29,380 nt of DNA, from NCBI GenBank assembly GCA_024697705.1, contig JAILFF010000313.1:1-29380 (forward strand). The letters run 5' to 3'. The stretch comes from Ruminococcus sp. GTDB taxonomy: Bacteria; Bacillota; Clostridia; Oscillospirales; Ruminococcaceae. The position numbers were made by a program, and so were the translations under genes. Each line of letters begins with the position of its first letter. Position 1 is the first letter of the stretch. Of this stretch, positions 1 to 7,225 are shown piece by piece. Below the pieces are notes generated by a model, which was not told the DNA's origin, ran no database searches, and saw only the letters and a list, made by a program, of their open reading frames with translations.

Positions 1-342
1 TAATTATACACTATTTATTTCTTTTTGTCAATTAAGATTTTTTAAATCTTTAATTAACTGTTTATGAACTTTAAGTGTATTTTCTATCTGATGTTTCTTC
101 AAAGCCTTATCTTTTAAGTTTTCTGTTCGTTTCTCTCAGACAGCTTAATTATTATATCATGTCTTTGTCGAGTTGTCAACTATTTTTTCGAGATTTTTTT
201 CACTTTGTATGATTAACTATTTTTTTGTAATATTATTATTTATTTAGCATCATTATGCACTGTTATTTTTCTTCAAGTATATTTTTCCCGTTTTTGCACA
301 CACTTATGTTGAAAAATAATCTTTATGAAATGAGGATTTATT
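1..342. other. AT-rich gene-free left edge
   Basis: No convincing coding sequence is seen here. The stretch is very AT-rich with many T runs. An AT hairpin lies at about 30-55, with arms AAGATTT (34-40) and AAATCTT (44-50), and could be the end of a transcript from outside the window. One reverse copy of the oriC-type 9-mer TTTTCAACA lies at 307-315, just before the sleB-like gene. I could not define a promoter with good -35 and -10 elements. Confidence 0.5.
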
Positions 343-1026
343 ATGTTCAGTATTCGTTCTCTGATTCGCGACTTTTCTCTTCTGCTTCTTGCGATATGTC
401 TTTCGGCGCTGCTTGCGGTGACCTCATTATCCTATCCCGAATCTTCCGCAGCCGTTTCATCTGTCGGTTCACGCGGGGCTGAGGTTCGAGCCGTTCAGCA
501 AAAACTTAAGGATCGTGGTCTTTTTCACGAAGACATTACCGGCTATTACGGCGAAAAGACCCGCGAGGCTGTCATCAAGTTCCAGAAGCAGCGCGGTATT
601 ACTCCTACCGGTACCGCAGGTCCGCTTACTCTTAAGGCTTTGGGCATCAGCGTCGGCTCGATTCCTCCCGCTACCGAATCGAACATCTACCTGCTTGCGC
701 GAATCATCTCTGCGGAAGCCCGCGGCGAGCCTTACACGGGGCAGGTAGCCGTCGGAGCGGTCATTTTAAACCGCATTGAGCACCCCTCCTTCCCCGATAC
801 TCTCTCGGGCGTTATTTATCAGAACGGGGCGTTTACGGCGGTCGTGGACGGTCAATTCAACCAGCCTATCTCCGAAAGCGCTTATTCCGCCGCCCGCGAC
901 GCCCTGAACGGCTGGGATCCCACCTACGGCTGTATCTACTACTACAACCCCGCCAAGACCTCAAATTCGTTCATGTGGTCGCGTCCTGTCGTTGTTACTA
1001 TCGGTGCGCATCGGTTTTGCACATGA
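343..1026 (+). CDS. sleB: SleB-like spore-cortex/cell-wall hydrolase with peptidoglycan-binding domain
   Basis: The 227-residue protein has an N-terminal hydrophobic segment (about 11-31) that could be a signal peptide or membrane anchor. A PG_binding_1 domain follows (about 46-101; VRAVQQKLKDRGL, then YYGEKTREAVIKFQ), then a Hydrolase_2/SleB catalytic domain (about 115-227; LLARIISAEARGEP, then YYYNPAKTSNSFMW). Family knowledge: SleB enzymes are lytic transglycosylases that cut spore cortex, with a catalytic Glu in the SAEARGE motif, here E125. The start has a Shine-Dalgarno TGAGGA (331-336) 6 nt upstream. The gene is monocistronic, ends in a strong terminator, and converges on the jag operon. 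It suggests, but does not prove, a spore former. CwlJ-like or vegetative hydrolases share the catalytic fold, so the exact role is less sure than the family. Confidence 0.88.
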   Translation: MFSIRSLIRDFSLLLLAICLSALLAVTSLSYPESSAAVSSVGSRGAEVRAVQQKLKDRGLFHEDITGYYGEKTREAVIKFQKQRGITPTGTAGPLTLKALGISVGSIPPATESNIYLLARIISAEARGEPYTGQVAVGAVILNRIEHPSFPDTLSGVIYQNGAFTAVVDGQFNQPISESAYSAARDALNGWDPTYGCIYYYNPAKTSNSFMWSRPVVVTIGAHRFCT

Positions 1027-1030
1027 ATTA

Positions 1031-1062
1031 AAGCCGCGGAAGATTCACCCCGCGGCTTTTTT
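1031..1062 (+). terminator. Rho-independent terminator of sleB-like gene
   Basis: A 9-bp perfect stem, AAGCCGCGG (1031-1039) with CCGCGGCTT (1050-1058), has a 10-nt loop and runs into T residues to 1062. It begins 4 nt after the sleB stop codon. Confidence 0.88.
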
Positions 1063-1193
1063 CCGTATTAACATAATTCTTGTTATAATTCATATTATCT
1101 TTATAACAACCGATGAAGTGACGTACCATGGCTTAAAATGAAAGACTTTATGGGTCAAATCAGCCGTTCATACGTCCGGTAAATATAACATCA
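1063..1193. other. Gene-free gap between convergent genes with AT palindrome
   Basis: No gene is seen between the two facing terminators. A 9-bp perfect inverted repeat, TTGTTATAA (1080-1088) and TTATAACAA (1101-1109), surrounds a 12-nt AT-rich loop. Its role is unknown. It has no T tract that would make it a typical terminator. Confidence 0.4.
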
Positions 1194-1222
1194 AAGCCCG
1201 CAGAAAAAAATCCTGCGGGCTT
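1194..1222 (-). terminator. Terminator of the rpmH-jag operon
   Basis: A 10-bp perfect stem, AAGCCCGCAG (1194-1203) and CTGCGGGCTT (1213-1222), lies 10 nt beyond the jag stop on the minus strand. The downstream T tract on that strand is short (about three T), so efficiency is uncertain, but position and stem quality support a terminator. Confidence 0.75.
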
Positions 1223-1232
1223 ATCGAAAATA

Positions 1233-2261
1233 TCAGAAATTGATCTTGCCGTATGCTCCCGAGCCTAAGTCCATATCGTCCTCGGGCTTGGGCTTCTTGT
1301 AGTTCTTCTCGAAGCTTGTGGTGATGTCGTAATGCGGCTTTGACTTGTTGTAATGACCCTTCCTGTCGCCGCCTCGTCTGTTTCCTTTTCCGCCCTTGAA
1401 ATCGCGGGGCTTCTTCTCGGTAGAGCTGATAACGACCTTTCTGTAAGGCTCCTCGCCCACAGATTTCGATGTAACGCCTTCGACCTCCGAAACGGCAGCG
1501 TGTATAATACGCCTCTCGTAGGGATTCATCGGCTCCAGGGAATGAGTTCTGCCGCTCTTCTTAACATTATTTGCCAGCTTATGGGCAAGCCTTTCAAGCT
1601 GTGCCTTCCTTCTTGCACGGAAGCCGCAGCTGTCTGTGGTTATTCTGAAATACTCTCTGTCTATCCTGTTGCAGACGAGCGAAGAGAGATACTGCAAGGA
1701 ATCAAGCAGCTCGCCCTTTTTGCCTATCATCTCGTTAAGACCGTCGGCATTGAGCTCGATGATGATGCCGCCGTCAGCCTCTGTGGGTACGGCGCTGACA
1801 TTCTCAAGACCCATACCCTCAAGAATACTTACAATATAGTTCACGGCTGCCTCGGTCTTGGCAGCAAGAGCCTTGCTGTCAATGGGCTTGGCGGGAGCCT
1901 CAGCGGGCTCTTCGTCCGCCTCAAACGAGTATACAGGCTCTTCCTTCACGATCTCTGCGGGTTTAACAGGCTCCGCAGCAACGGGAACAGGCGCGGGCTT
2001 GGCAGACTCAGGCGCTTTTACGGGCTTTGCTGCCTTTTTTTCTTCCTCAGCCACCATTACCTTGACGGTCGCTGTGCTCTCCTTCGAGGGTACAGCCGCA
2101 GGCTCATACTCCGCCTGCACGCTGACGCTGGGCTTTCTGAAAAGCCCCTTCTTTACCTCTTCTATGACCGTAAAATTTATCTTGTCCACACTTACTCCGA
2201 AGCTTTCGGCTGCAAGAGCCTTAGCTTCCTCAACGGTAGGTGCTGTAAATCTCTCCTTCAT
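1233..2261 (-). CDS. jag: Jag/KhpB-family KH-R3H RNA-binding protein
   Basis: The 342-residue protein is the last gene of the rpmH operon, directly after yidC. Domains in order: Jag_N (about 1-50, starting MKERFTAPTVEEAKALAAE), a Pro/Ala/Glu-rich low-complexity linker (about 51-130), a KH domain (about 135-210) with the GKKG loop at 180-183, and an R3H domain (about 216-280) with the R-x3-H signature at R250-H254. A basic, Gly/Arg/Lys-rich tail of about 60 residues follows, longer than in Bacillus Jag (208 residues). Family knowledge: Jag/KhpB binds RNA, often with KhpA, and affects cell elongation and division. A purine-rich Shine-Dalgarno (AGAAAGGA) precedes the ATG. The linker and tail probably explain the extra length. 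Confidence 0.93.
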   Translation of the reverse strand: MKERFTAPTVEEAKALAAESFGVSVDKINFTVIEEVKKGLFRKPSVSVQAEYEPAAVPSKESTATVKVMVAEEEKKAAKPVKAPESAKPAPVPVAAEPVKPAEIVKEEPVYSFEADEEPAEAPAKPIDSKALAAKTEAAVNYIVSILEGMGLENVSAVPTEADGGIIIELNADGLNEMIGKKGELLDSLQYLSSLVCNRIDREYFRITTDSCGFRARRKAQLERLAHKLANNVKKSGRTHSLEPMNPYERRIIHAAVSEVEGVTSKSVGEEPYRKVVISSTEKKPRDFKGGKGNRRGGDRKGHYNKSKPHYDITTSFEKNYKKPKPEDDMDLGSGAYGKINF

Positions 2262-2319
2262 TTATCTCATTCCTTTCTGTGCGGACTGTTCTCTTATAAG
2301 CCCGCAAAATCGGCGATAT

Positions 2320-3678
2320 TTAGTCCTCGTGGTATTCGTCGCCGTACTTCTCGGCGTACCTTTTTCTTGCTTCGTTAAGTTTCTGTCTGTTTGCTTCTTT
2401 CTGCTGAGACTTCGTCAGTTTCTTATCGCCATCATCGTCGCTGTCGTCATTATCGTCGTTATTCTTCTTTTCGAGCTTAACGGAAGAACTGCCTCCGTTC
2501 TGCTCGTTTTTGATCTCAAGAGCCTTCTCCAGCATAGAAGGACCCTTGGCTTTCTTGCGCTGTCTGGCTTTTTCGTTGTCCTTAGCCGCCATTTCCTTGA
2601 TCTTTTCGGGCGTGTATACAATATTGAGGAAAAATACCTGCGCTACCGCAAACAACGATGAATATATCCAGTATATACCAAGTGCGCAGGGGAATTTAAA
2701 GCCTATCCACAGCGAAAGCAGAGGGAACATCAGGAGCATCATGAGCATAGAGCCCTGCATTTTCATTTCCGGATTGTTCTTTTTCTGGAAGATCTGTGAA
2801 ATTATCGTAGTAATGAGCTGCAATACCGCCGAAGCTATCGGTATCATCACGGTAGCGTCGGTAGTAGCCGGTATCTTGCCGAGATCGAGCCCGAACGCGG
2901 TATAATTGAACTTCTTTATCTCCTGCTGAACGTCGTTATGCAGTATACCGAGATATTTTCCGTCAGCCTTGTTATGGAAATTGAAGAACAGTACCTCGGT
3001 GCCGTAGCGGTTCTGCATTATGTTTGCAGTAAATATATTCTTGTCGGAGATGAACGTATCGAGCCCCTCGTTTTCCGAAAGCACGGTCAGAGCGGTCTTC
3101 ATATCGTCGCTGCCGATAGCCGAAAGGACCTTTTTATCGTTCTTGTAAGTATCGTCTTCGGATTCGAGTATCGCGTTAACCTTTTCCTCAAGCTTGCCGA
3201 CTCTTTCATCACCGGTAAGACCCGCGAGTATCTGGTCAACGGTCTCGCCGTCTCTGTCGATAACGGTGCTTATCGAATAAAGGTTCCTTATAAGCTCCGA
3301 ATCCGCCTCGATATTATTCTTGTCCGCGTTGGTGATATAGGTCATCGGCTTGTAAACTACGGGTATCATCGCGTAAAGAAGTATTATAGGTATCAGCGCG
3401 GGAAGACAGCTCGCCATCGGGTTGATATTATTCTCCGAGTAGAGCCTCATCGTTTCTTCGTTCAGCTTTTCCTGATTCTTGCCGTACTTCTGCTTTAGCT
3501 TTTCAAGCTCCGGCTGTATCTGCGACATTCTTGCGGTGCTGCGCTGCTGCTTGATATTCAAAGGCAGCGTTATCAGTCTGGTGATTATCGTAAAGATCAG
3601 AAGAGCGATACCGTAATTTTTTACCAGCAGATAGCAGCCCTTCATGAGCCAGCCGAAGGGCATGGCAAGTATACCCAT
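2320..3678 (-). CDS. yidC: YidC/SpoIIIJ/Oxa1 membrane protein insertase
   Basis: The 452-residue protein inserts and folds membrane proteins, with or without SecYEG. The first membrane helix carries the conserved positively charged groove residue (R34 in FTIITRLITLPL). A cytoplasmic coiled-coil segment follows (about 44-85), then TM2 (about 92-113). The C-terminal core has three more hydrophobic segments (about 276-298, 309-327, 330-355). A highly charged Asp/Lys-rich tail (about 358-452) is typical of ribosome-contacting YidC tails. The region between TM2 and TM3 is enlarged: about 140 polar residues (roughly 116-255) that short Bacillus YidC proteins (about 260-290 residues) lack. It ends just before yidC's usual F-x-LDL motif (NYTAFGLDLGKIP). 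No lipoprotein signal is seen. It lies between yidD and jag, with AAGGAA upstream of the ATG. Confidence 0.95.
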   Translation of the reverse strand: MGILAMPFGWLMKGCYLLVKNYGIALLIFTIITRLITLPLNIKQQRSTARMSQIQPELEKLKQKYGKNQEKLNEETMRLYSENNINPMASCLPALIPIILLYAMIPVVYKPMTYITNADKNNIEADSELIRNLYSISTVIDRDGETVDQILAGLTGDERVGKLEEKVNAILESEDDTYKNDKKVLSAIGSDDMKTALTVLSENEGLDTFISDKNIFTANIMQNRYGTEVLFFNFHNKADGKYLGILHNDVQQEIKKFNYTAFGLDLGKIPATTDATVMIPIASAVLQLITTIISQIFQKKNNPEMKMQGSMLMMLLMFPLLSLWIGFKFPCALGIYWIYSSLFAVAQVFFLNIVYTPEKIKEMAAKDNEKARQRKKAKGPSMLEKALEIKNEQNGGSSSVKLEKKNNDDNDDSDDDGDKKLTKSQQKEANRQKLNEARKRYAEKYGDEYHED

Positions 3679-3696
3679 ATTATATTTTCCTTTCCC

Positions 3697-4089
3697 TTAA
3701 GACGGCTTTTTGAACGCCGTCCGCGCCCCGTTTGAATCGGGGGACATTTTTTTCTTTTTCCTATTCCTTTTTTCCTTGCTGAAGCCGCCTCGGTCTTTTC
3801 CCGGGTCTTTCGGAATAAAATAGATCCTTGTGATCTTATCGGGCACATGATCCACTCCGCCCCTGCTCCACGGATTGCACCGCAGAAGTCTCCATACCGC
3901 AAGCACCGTACCCATTATGATGCCGTGCTTCTGTACGGCGGTGACGGCGTAAGCCGAGCAGCTCGGATAATACCTGCATCTCGGCGGAAACATGGGACTT
4001 ACAAACCTCTGATAGAACCTTATCGGAAGAACGAACAGCCGCCTCAGTACCCCCGATACAGCCTCAGCTGTTCTCTTTATCGGGGACAT
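3697..4089 (-). CDS. yidD: YidD membrane protein insertion efficiency factor
   Basis: The 130-residue protein has the complete YidD signature: LPIRFYQRFVSPMFPPRC, then YYPSCSAYA, and RCNPWSRGGVDHVP. Family knowledge: YidD is a small membrane-associated protein that aids YidC-dependent insertion and is almost always encoded between rnpA and yidC, as here. I chose ATG at 4089 because AAGGA lies 6 nt upstream; a longer reading (from 4164) has no such support and would sit inside rnpA. The start overlaps the 3' end of rnpA by 26 bp, suggesting translational coupling. A long Lys/Arg-rich tail (about 90-130) extends past the conserved core. Confidence 0.93.
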   Translation of the reverse strand: MSPIKRTAEAVSGVLRRLFVLPIRFYQRFVSPMFPPRCRYYPSCSAYAVTAVQKHGIIMGTVLAVWRLLRCNPWSRGGVDHVPDKITRIYFIPKDPGKDRGGFSKEKRNRKKKKMSPDSNGARTAFKKPS

Positions 4090-4501
4090 CGTTATCCTTC
4101 GCTTCCTCCGTTTTTTCAGGAGAACGGCGTTTCCTGTTCCTGCCGACAAACACCCCGTTCTCATCGAACGAGCCGTTTATGTGCTTAAGTAGCCTGCCTG
4201 TAAAAAAAAACTCGATATCCTGCGTTTTCAGCCCGTTTATCGCGGGACGCACGGCAAAAACCAGATCGAAGCCGATTGGAAATTTATCCTCGTTCAGCTG
4301 ATAGGCGGCGCGTATGATGCGTTTCGCCCTGTTGCGGCAGACCGCGTTCCCTATCTTCTTTGAAACGCTGATGCCCACCCTGTTCTGTCCCAGATCGTTC
4401 GGCAGGTAGTAAGCTGTCAGAAAGGGTGCCGCGCAGAATCCTCCGCTGCGGAAACACCTGTTAAAGACCTTATTGTCCTTTAAAGCGAAAGAAAAAAGCA
4501 T
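4064..4501 (-). CDS. rnpA: Ribonuclease P protein component
   Basis: The 145-residue basic protein binds the RNase P RNA and helps position pre-tRNA for 5' maturation. The RNR motif is clear (KKIGNAVCRNRAKRIIRAAY), as is the N-terminal LKDNKVFNRCFRSG segment. The start at 4501 has GGGAG 7 nt upstream and begins MLFSFALKDNKVF; an in-frame ATG 30 nt upstream has no better signal. The C-terminal tail (about 115-145) is longer than usual and charged, and its coding region overlaps the yidD start by 26 bp. The gene lies downstream of rpmH in the usual order. Confidence 0.95.
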   Translation of the reverse strand: MLFSFALKDNKVFNRCFRSGGFCAAPFLTAYYLPNDLGQNRVGISVSKKIGNAVCRNRAKRIIRAAYQLNEDKFPIGFDLVFAVRPAINGLKTQDIEFFFTGRLLKHINGSFDENGVFVGRNRKRRSPEKTEEAKDNDVPDKENS

Positions 4502-4530
4502 CGCACCTCTCCCGTTCCAAAAAGCCCACA

Positions 4531-4557
4531 AAAAAGAGAGACCCTATACCAAGGTCT
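4531..4557 (-). terminator. Possible weak terminator/attenuator between rpmH and rnpA
   Basis: Read on the minus strand, a 5-bp stem (plus-strand AGACC 4539-4543 and GGTCT 4553-4557) is followed by CTC and a run of six T. The stem is short, so partial termination that sets L34 above RnpA is possible but unproven. Confidence 0.3.
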
Positions 4558-4635
4558 TTTTCTCACCCGACGCTTTTGGAGCGCAAAGGCGGATACACCT
4601 CGGTATATGGTCACCGATCATCACTTACAGTAAGA

Positions 4636-4776
4636 TCAGTAAGAAAGTCTTGCTCTGCCCTTAGCTCTTCTTCTCGCAAGAACCTTTCTTCCGTTCTTGG
4701 TAGACATTCTCTTCATAAAACCGTGAACCTTTTTCCTGGTAGCCTTTTTGGGCTGATAAGTTCTCTTCATTGCCAT
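4636..4776 (-). CDS. rpmH: 50S ribosomal protein L34
   Basis: This 46-residue, strongly basic protein reads MAMKRTYQPKKATRKK, then VHGFMKRMSTKNGRKVLARR and ends in RAKGRARLSY, a near-complete match to the L34 pattern. L34 is a small protein of the large ribosomal subunit and the usual first gene of this operon, divergent from dnaA. I prefer ATG 4776 over ATG 4770 because the Shine-Dalgarno AAGGAGG is 10 nt from the first and 16 nt from the second; the shorter form would be 44 residues, the more usual length. A promoter with a consensus -35 lies upstream at 4915-4944. Confidence 0.96.
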   Translation of the reverse strand: MAMKRTYQPKKATRKKVHGFMKRMSTKNGRKVLARRRAKGRARLSY

Positions 4777-4914
4777 ACCGAAATTCCCTCCTTCTCAAAA
4801 GTCGAATTCTATTATCTGCCGGACAGGATCACCCGGCGTCATAATAAGTTTCTTTATTGCAGTCCGATCGCTTGTCCGTCCAAAAATACAGACAAAAATC
4901 CCCTGCACTAAATC

Positions 4915-4944
4915 ATTATACAATAAATACAGCCGCCTTGTCAA
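4915..4944 (-). promoter_or_regulatory. Sigma-A-type promoter for rpmH operon
   Basis: On the minus strand a perfect TTGACA (plus-strand TGTCAA 4939-4944) is followed after 18 nt by a perfect TATAAT (plus-strand ATTATA 4915-4920). It points toward rpmH, about 140 nt upstream of its start, leaving a leader of about 130 nt. Confidence 0.78.
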
Positions 4945-5159
4945 CCTTGTTTACAATTATTTTACAAATTAGTGTCCCACTGCGGGCGGCATATCCTCTT
5001 TTTCAGCATTTTCGCGCTTATTTCCATGAAAAACACCTCTGTTTCAATACTAAAGACTCTGTTTCTTCGACAATTCTATATTTTGTTAAACAGACAAATT
5101 ATACACCGGCTTACAAAAAAATCGCTTTAAATTCTACACCTATTATTAATGTACGGTAC

Positions 5160-5188
5160 TTGCTTTTTTATTTTATATGTGCTATAAT
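5160..5188 (+). promoter_or_regulatory. Extended -10 promoter for dnaA
   Basis: A TATAAT at 5183-5188 is preceded by TGC (extended -10). A weak -35, TTGCTT, lies at 5160-5165 with a 17-nt spacer. The expected start of transcription near 5195 leaves a dnaA leader of about 87 nt that includes the near-box TTATCCGCA. Confidence 0.62.
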
Positions 5189-5281
5189 AATTATGTGTTG
5201 ATTCAAATAATCTAAAAGTCTTATCCGCATTGGTTTTTTCGGCGGAAAAGCGGAATAAAAAACAGAAAGGTATGAGCCGCT

Positions 5282-6664
5282 ATGGAGTCATTCAGCGATG
5301 TATTCGAGAACGTCTTGAAATATCTTTACAAGCTTGACGGCGTGAGTGAGGTCGGATACAAGACCTGGCTTGCGACGCTGGAGCCTTACAAGCTCGAAAA
5401 TAACACAGCCTACCTGCTGACAGAAAGCGAATTTACAAAAAAGACCACCACCGATATTTACGCCGATATGATAAAAGAGGCATTCGAGAACGTGCTGGGC
5501 TTTCCCGTGGAGCTTAAGCTCCTTGTCAAATCTAAGGACAGCTCCTCGCAGGAGGAGGATGATTCGGTGTTTACCGGAGGAAGCCCCGGAAAGCAGAATT
5601 TCGGCAGCTCCGACGCGGGAGACGATCCGTCGCACAAAAAGCCTCGCTACACTTTTGACAACTTTATCAAGGGCAAATCGAACGAGCTTGCCTTCGCCTG
5701 CTGCACGGCGATAGTCAACAAGCTCGACGACGGTTCGGACAACGAGATGATGAACCCGCTTTTTATCTATGGGGACTCGGGGCTGGGCAAGACCCATCTG
5801 ATGAAGGCGATAGCCTACGAGCTCGAAAAGAAGCACCCCGAGCTTAAGCTTATCTATATCACCACCGAAAATTTCACGAACGACTTCGTAAAGGCGCTCA
5901 GCGAACGCAGCACGACGGAGTTCCACAACAAATACCGCAGCGCCGACTACCTGCTGATCGACGATATCCAGTTCATCGTGAACAAGGACGCCGTTCAGGA
6001 GGAATTTTTCCATACCTTCAATGACCTTTACAACGCGGGCAAGCAGATAGTGCTGACCTCGGATATCGCGCCCAGCAAGATCTCGAAGCTCGAAAACCGC
6101 ATACGCTCGCGCTTTATGCTCGGTATGCAGGTGGATATCGAGCCGCCCGATTTTGAAACGCGAATGGCGATAGTAAAGGCAAAGGCGGAAGAGCTCGAAC
6201 TCAAGCTCAGCGACAACCTTATCCGCATGATCGCCGAGAAGGTAAAGACCAATATCCGTCAGCTTGAAGGTACGGTCAACAAGATCAAGGGACTTACACA
6301 ATATACCAATGAAGCACCTTCGAGCTCGATGGTGCAGCGTGTTATAAAGGAAGTAATGATAGAGAACCAGCCTGCCGAGATCACGACCGAGCGCGTAGTG
6401 GCGGAGGTAGCGGGCGCATTTTCGGTAACTCCCGAGGATATTCTCTCGCAGAACCGCCGCGCAAACATCTCTCTCGCCAGAAAAGTCACCATTTATCTGT
6501 TAAAGGAGATAAAAGGGCTCACATATACCCAGATAGGCAACGAGCTTAACAAGAACCACTCGACAATGACTATCCATTATCAGGAAATAGCCAAGATGAT
6601 AAGCCAGAAAAACGACCTTAAGGAAACGGTAAACGACATCATCAAGAACCTTAAGGAGATCTGA
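5282..6664 (+). CDS. dnaA: Chromosomal replication initiator DnaA (atypical recognition helix)
   Basis: The 460-residue AAA+ initiator binds DnaA boxes at oriC and melts the origin. Domain I is about 1-85, a Ser/Asp-rich linker domain II about 86-120, and the AAA+ domain about 121-335 with Walker A GDSGLGKT (164-171), Walker B LLIDDIQF (224-231) and RIRSRF (arginine-finger box). Domain IV (about 365-460) is divergent. The usual GRDHTTV-type recognition helix reads NKNHSTM, so the base-contacting Asp (E. coli D433) is Asn425 and Thr435 is Ser427. The His (426) and the minor-groove Arg (E. coli R399, here R392) are kept. GAAAGG lies 11 nt before the ATG. The unusual helix matches the unusual repeats in the following spacer; see findings. 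Confidence 0.97.
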   Translation: MESFSDVFENVLKYLYKLDGVSEVGYKTWLATLEPYKLENNTAYLLTESEFTKKTTTDIYADMIKEAFENVLGFPVELKLLVKSKDSSSQEEDDSVFTGGSPGKQNFGSSDAGDDPSHKKPRYTFDNFIKGKSNELAFACCTAIVNKLDDGSDNEMMNPLFIYGDSGLGKTHLMKAIAYELEKKHPELKLIYITTENFTNDFVKALSERSTTEFHNKYRSADYLLIDDIQFIVNKDAVQEEFFHTFNDLYNAGKQIVLTSDIAPSKISKLENRIRSRFMLGMQVDIEPPDFETRMAIVKAKAEELELKLSDNLIRMIAEKVKTNIRQLEGTVNKIKGLTQYTNEAPSSSMVQRVIKEVMIENQPAEITTERVVAEVAGAFSVTPEDILSQNRRANISLARKVTIYLLKEIKGLTYTQIGNELNKNHSTMTIHYQEIAKMISQKNDLKETVNDIIKNLKEI

Positions 6665-6708
6665 AATGTCGAAGCTCTTCAAAAACGTGTTTTTAAACAT
6701 CAACGATG

Positions 6709-6738
6709 TTTTCAACATTTTCAACAGAGTTTTCAACA
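6709..6738 (+). repeat. Three tandem TTTTCAACA boxes
   Basis: Three exact 9-mers lie at 6709-6717, 6718-6726 and 6730-6738. The first two abut and the third follows after 3 nt. They begin 45 nt past the dnaA stop codon. They are probable DnaA-binding sites of a lineage-specific sequence. Confidence 0.7.
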
Positions 6739-7000
6739 CTTTTAAATTTATGATAACGTGGATTTACCGACGTTTTGATCTGTCCGTCATACGGTTTTCG
6801 ACAAGACGTTAATAAATTCCCAACCATACGCCGTGTTTTAAACAATATTTCCAACATTCAACAAACAATTTTCCAACAGATTCAACGCCCAAAGTTTTCA
6901 ACAAAAACAGCCAACATACATTCAACCGCGGGCGTTAAAAATTCGGAAGCGTTTCTGCCGCATTTACGCGGGGTTTCACAAGTTTCGGCAGTTTTCAACA

Positions 7001-7060
7001 CGGTATAATAATAAAACTAAAAAACAATATATATTTTATTTTTTTAATACGCAGCCAAAA
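7001..7060. other. Candidate DNA unwinding element
   Basis: Directly after the TTTTCAACA box at 6992-7000 comes CGG and then an almost pure A/T stretch: TAATAATAA, ATATATATTTTA and a run of seven T. This is the expected place for origin melting. I do not see the canonical DnaA-trio pattern on the expected strand. Confidence 0.5.
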
Positions 7061-7225
7061 GCTTTATTTCTTTTCTTTTGATCTTACGGATGTTGAAAAA
7101 GTCGGTCATGAGTTTTGTATGCCGATATGATATTATTACATAAAGAAAAAAGCTTGCTGTGAGGATCTTGTTCATACGGCAATCCGCTGTGCAAGAGGCA
7201 CTATCTGTTAAGGAGAAAAATCAAT

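Larger units (their letters stand above)
4777..5281. other. rpmH-dnaA divergent intergenic region
   Basis: This 505-bp stretch has no gene. It holds the divergent promoters of rpmH (minus) and dnaA (plus), listed separately. Two near-matches to the classical DnaA box TTATNCACA are seen, each with one mismatch: TTATACACC at 5099-5107 and TTATCCGCA at 5221-5229. The 9-mer CTCTGTTTC is repeated directly at 5037-5045 and 5057-5065. The dnaA leader has imperfect inverted repeats between CCGC (5225-5228) and later GGCGG and GCGG. In bipartite Firmicutes origins this gap is one of the two box clusters, but here the denser cluster is downstream of dnaA. Confidence 0.55.
6665..7225. other. Putative oriC in dnaA-dnaN spacer
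   Basis: The 561-bp spacer has no gene. It holds six exact copies of the 9-mer TTTTCAACA: plus strand at 6709-6717, 6718-6726, 6730-6738, 6895-6903 and 6992-7000, and minus strand at 7091-7099. Near-copies are TTTTCGACA (6795-6803), TTTCCAACA (6848-6856 and 6870-6878), CATTCAACA (6855-6863) and CATTCAACC (6919-6927). CAACA occurs nine times on the plus strand between 6713 and 7000. An AT-rich stretch follows at about 7001-7060. A hairpin AACATC/GATGTT sits at 6696-6710. The position between dnaA and dnaN, the repeat density and the switch of gene direction nearby all point to the origin. That the repeats are DnaA boxes is inference. Confidence 0.8.

Noticed and set aside
1353..2378. Plus-strand open frame opposite jag
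   Set aside because: The minus strand encodes a recognisable Jag protein in operon order; the plus frame is Leu/Arg/Cys-rich and matches nothing I know.
4473..5201. Short plus-strand frames between rnpA and dnaA
   Set aside because: They lie opposite rpmH and rnpA or in AT-rich promoter DNA and have no start signals.
5288..6301. Minus-strand open frame opposite dnaA
   Set aside because: Shadow of dnaA; no start signal and low-quality composition.
6775..7008. 77-codon plus frame inside the dnaA-dnaN spacer
   Set aside because: It is rich in Asn, Gln, Thr and Phe because of the TTTTCAACA-type repeats, and the region is the likely origin.
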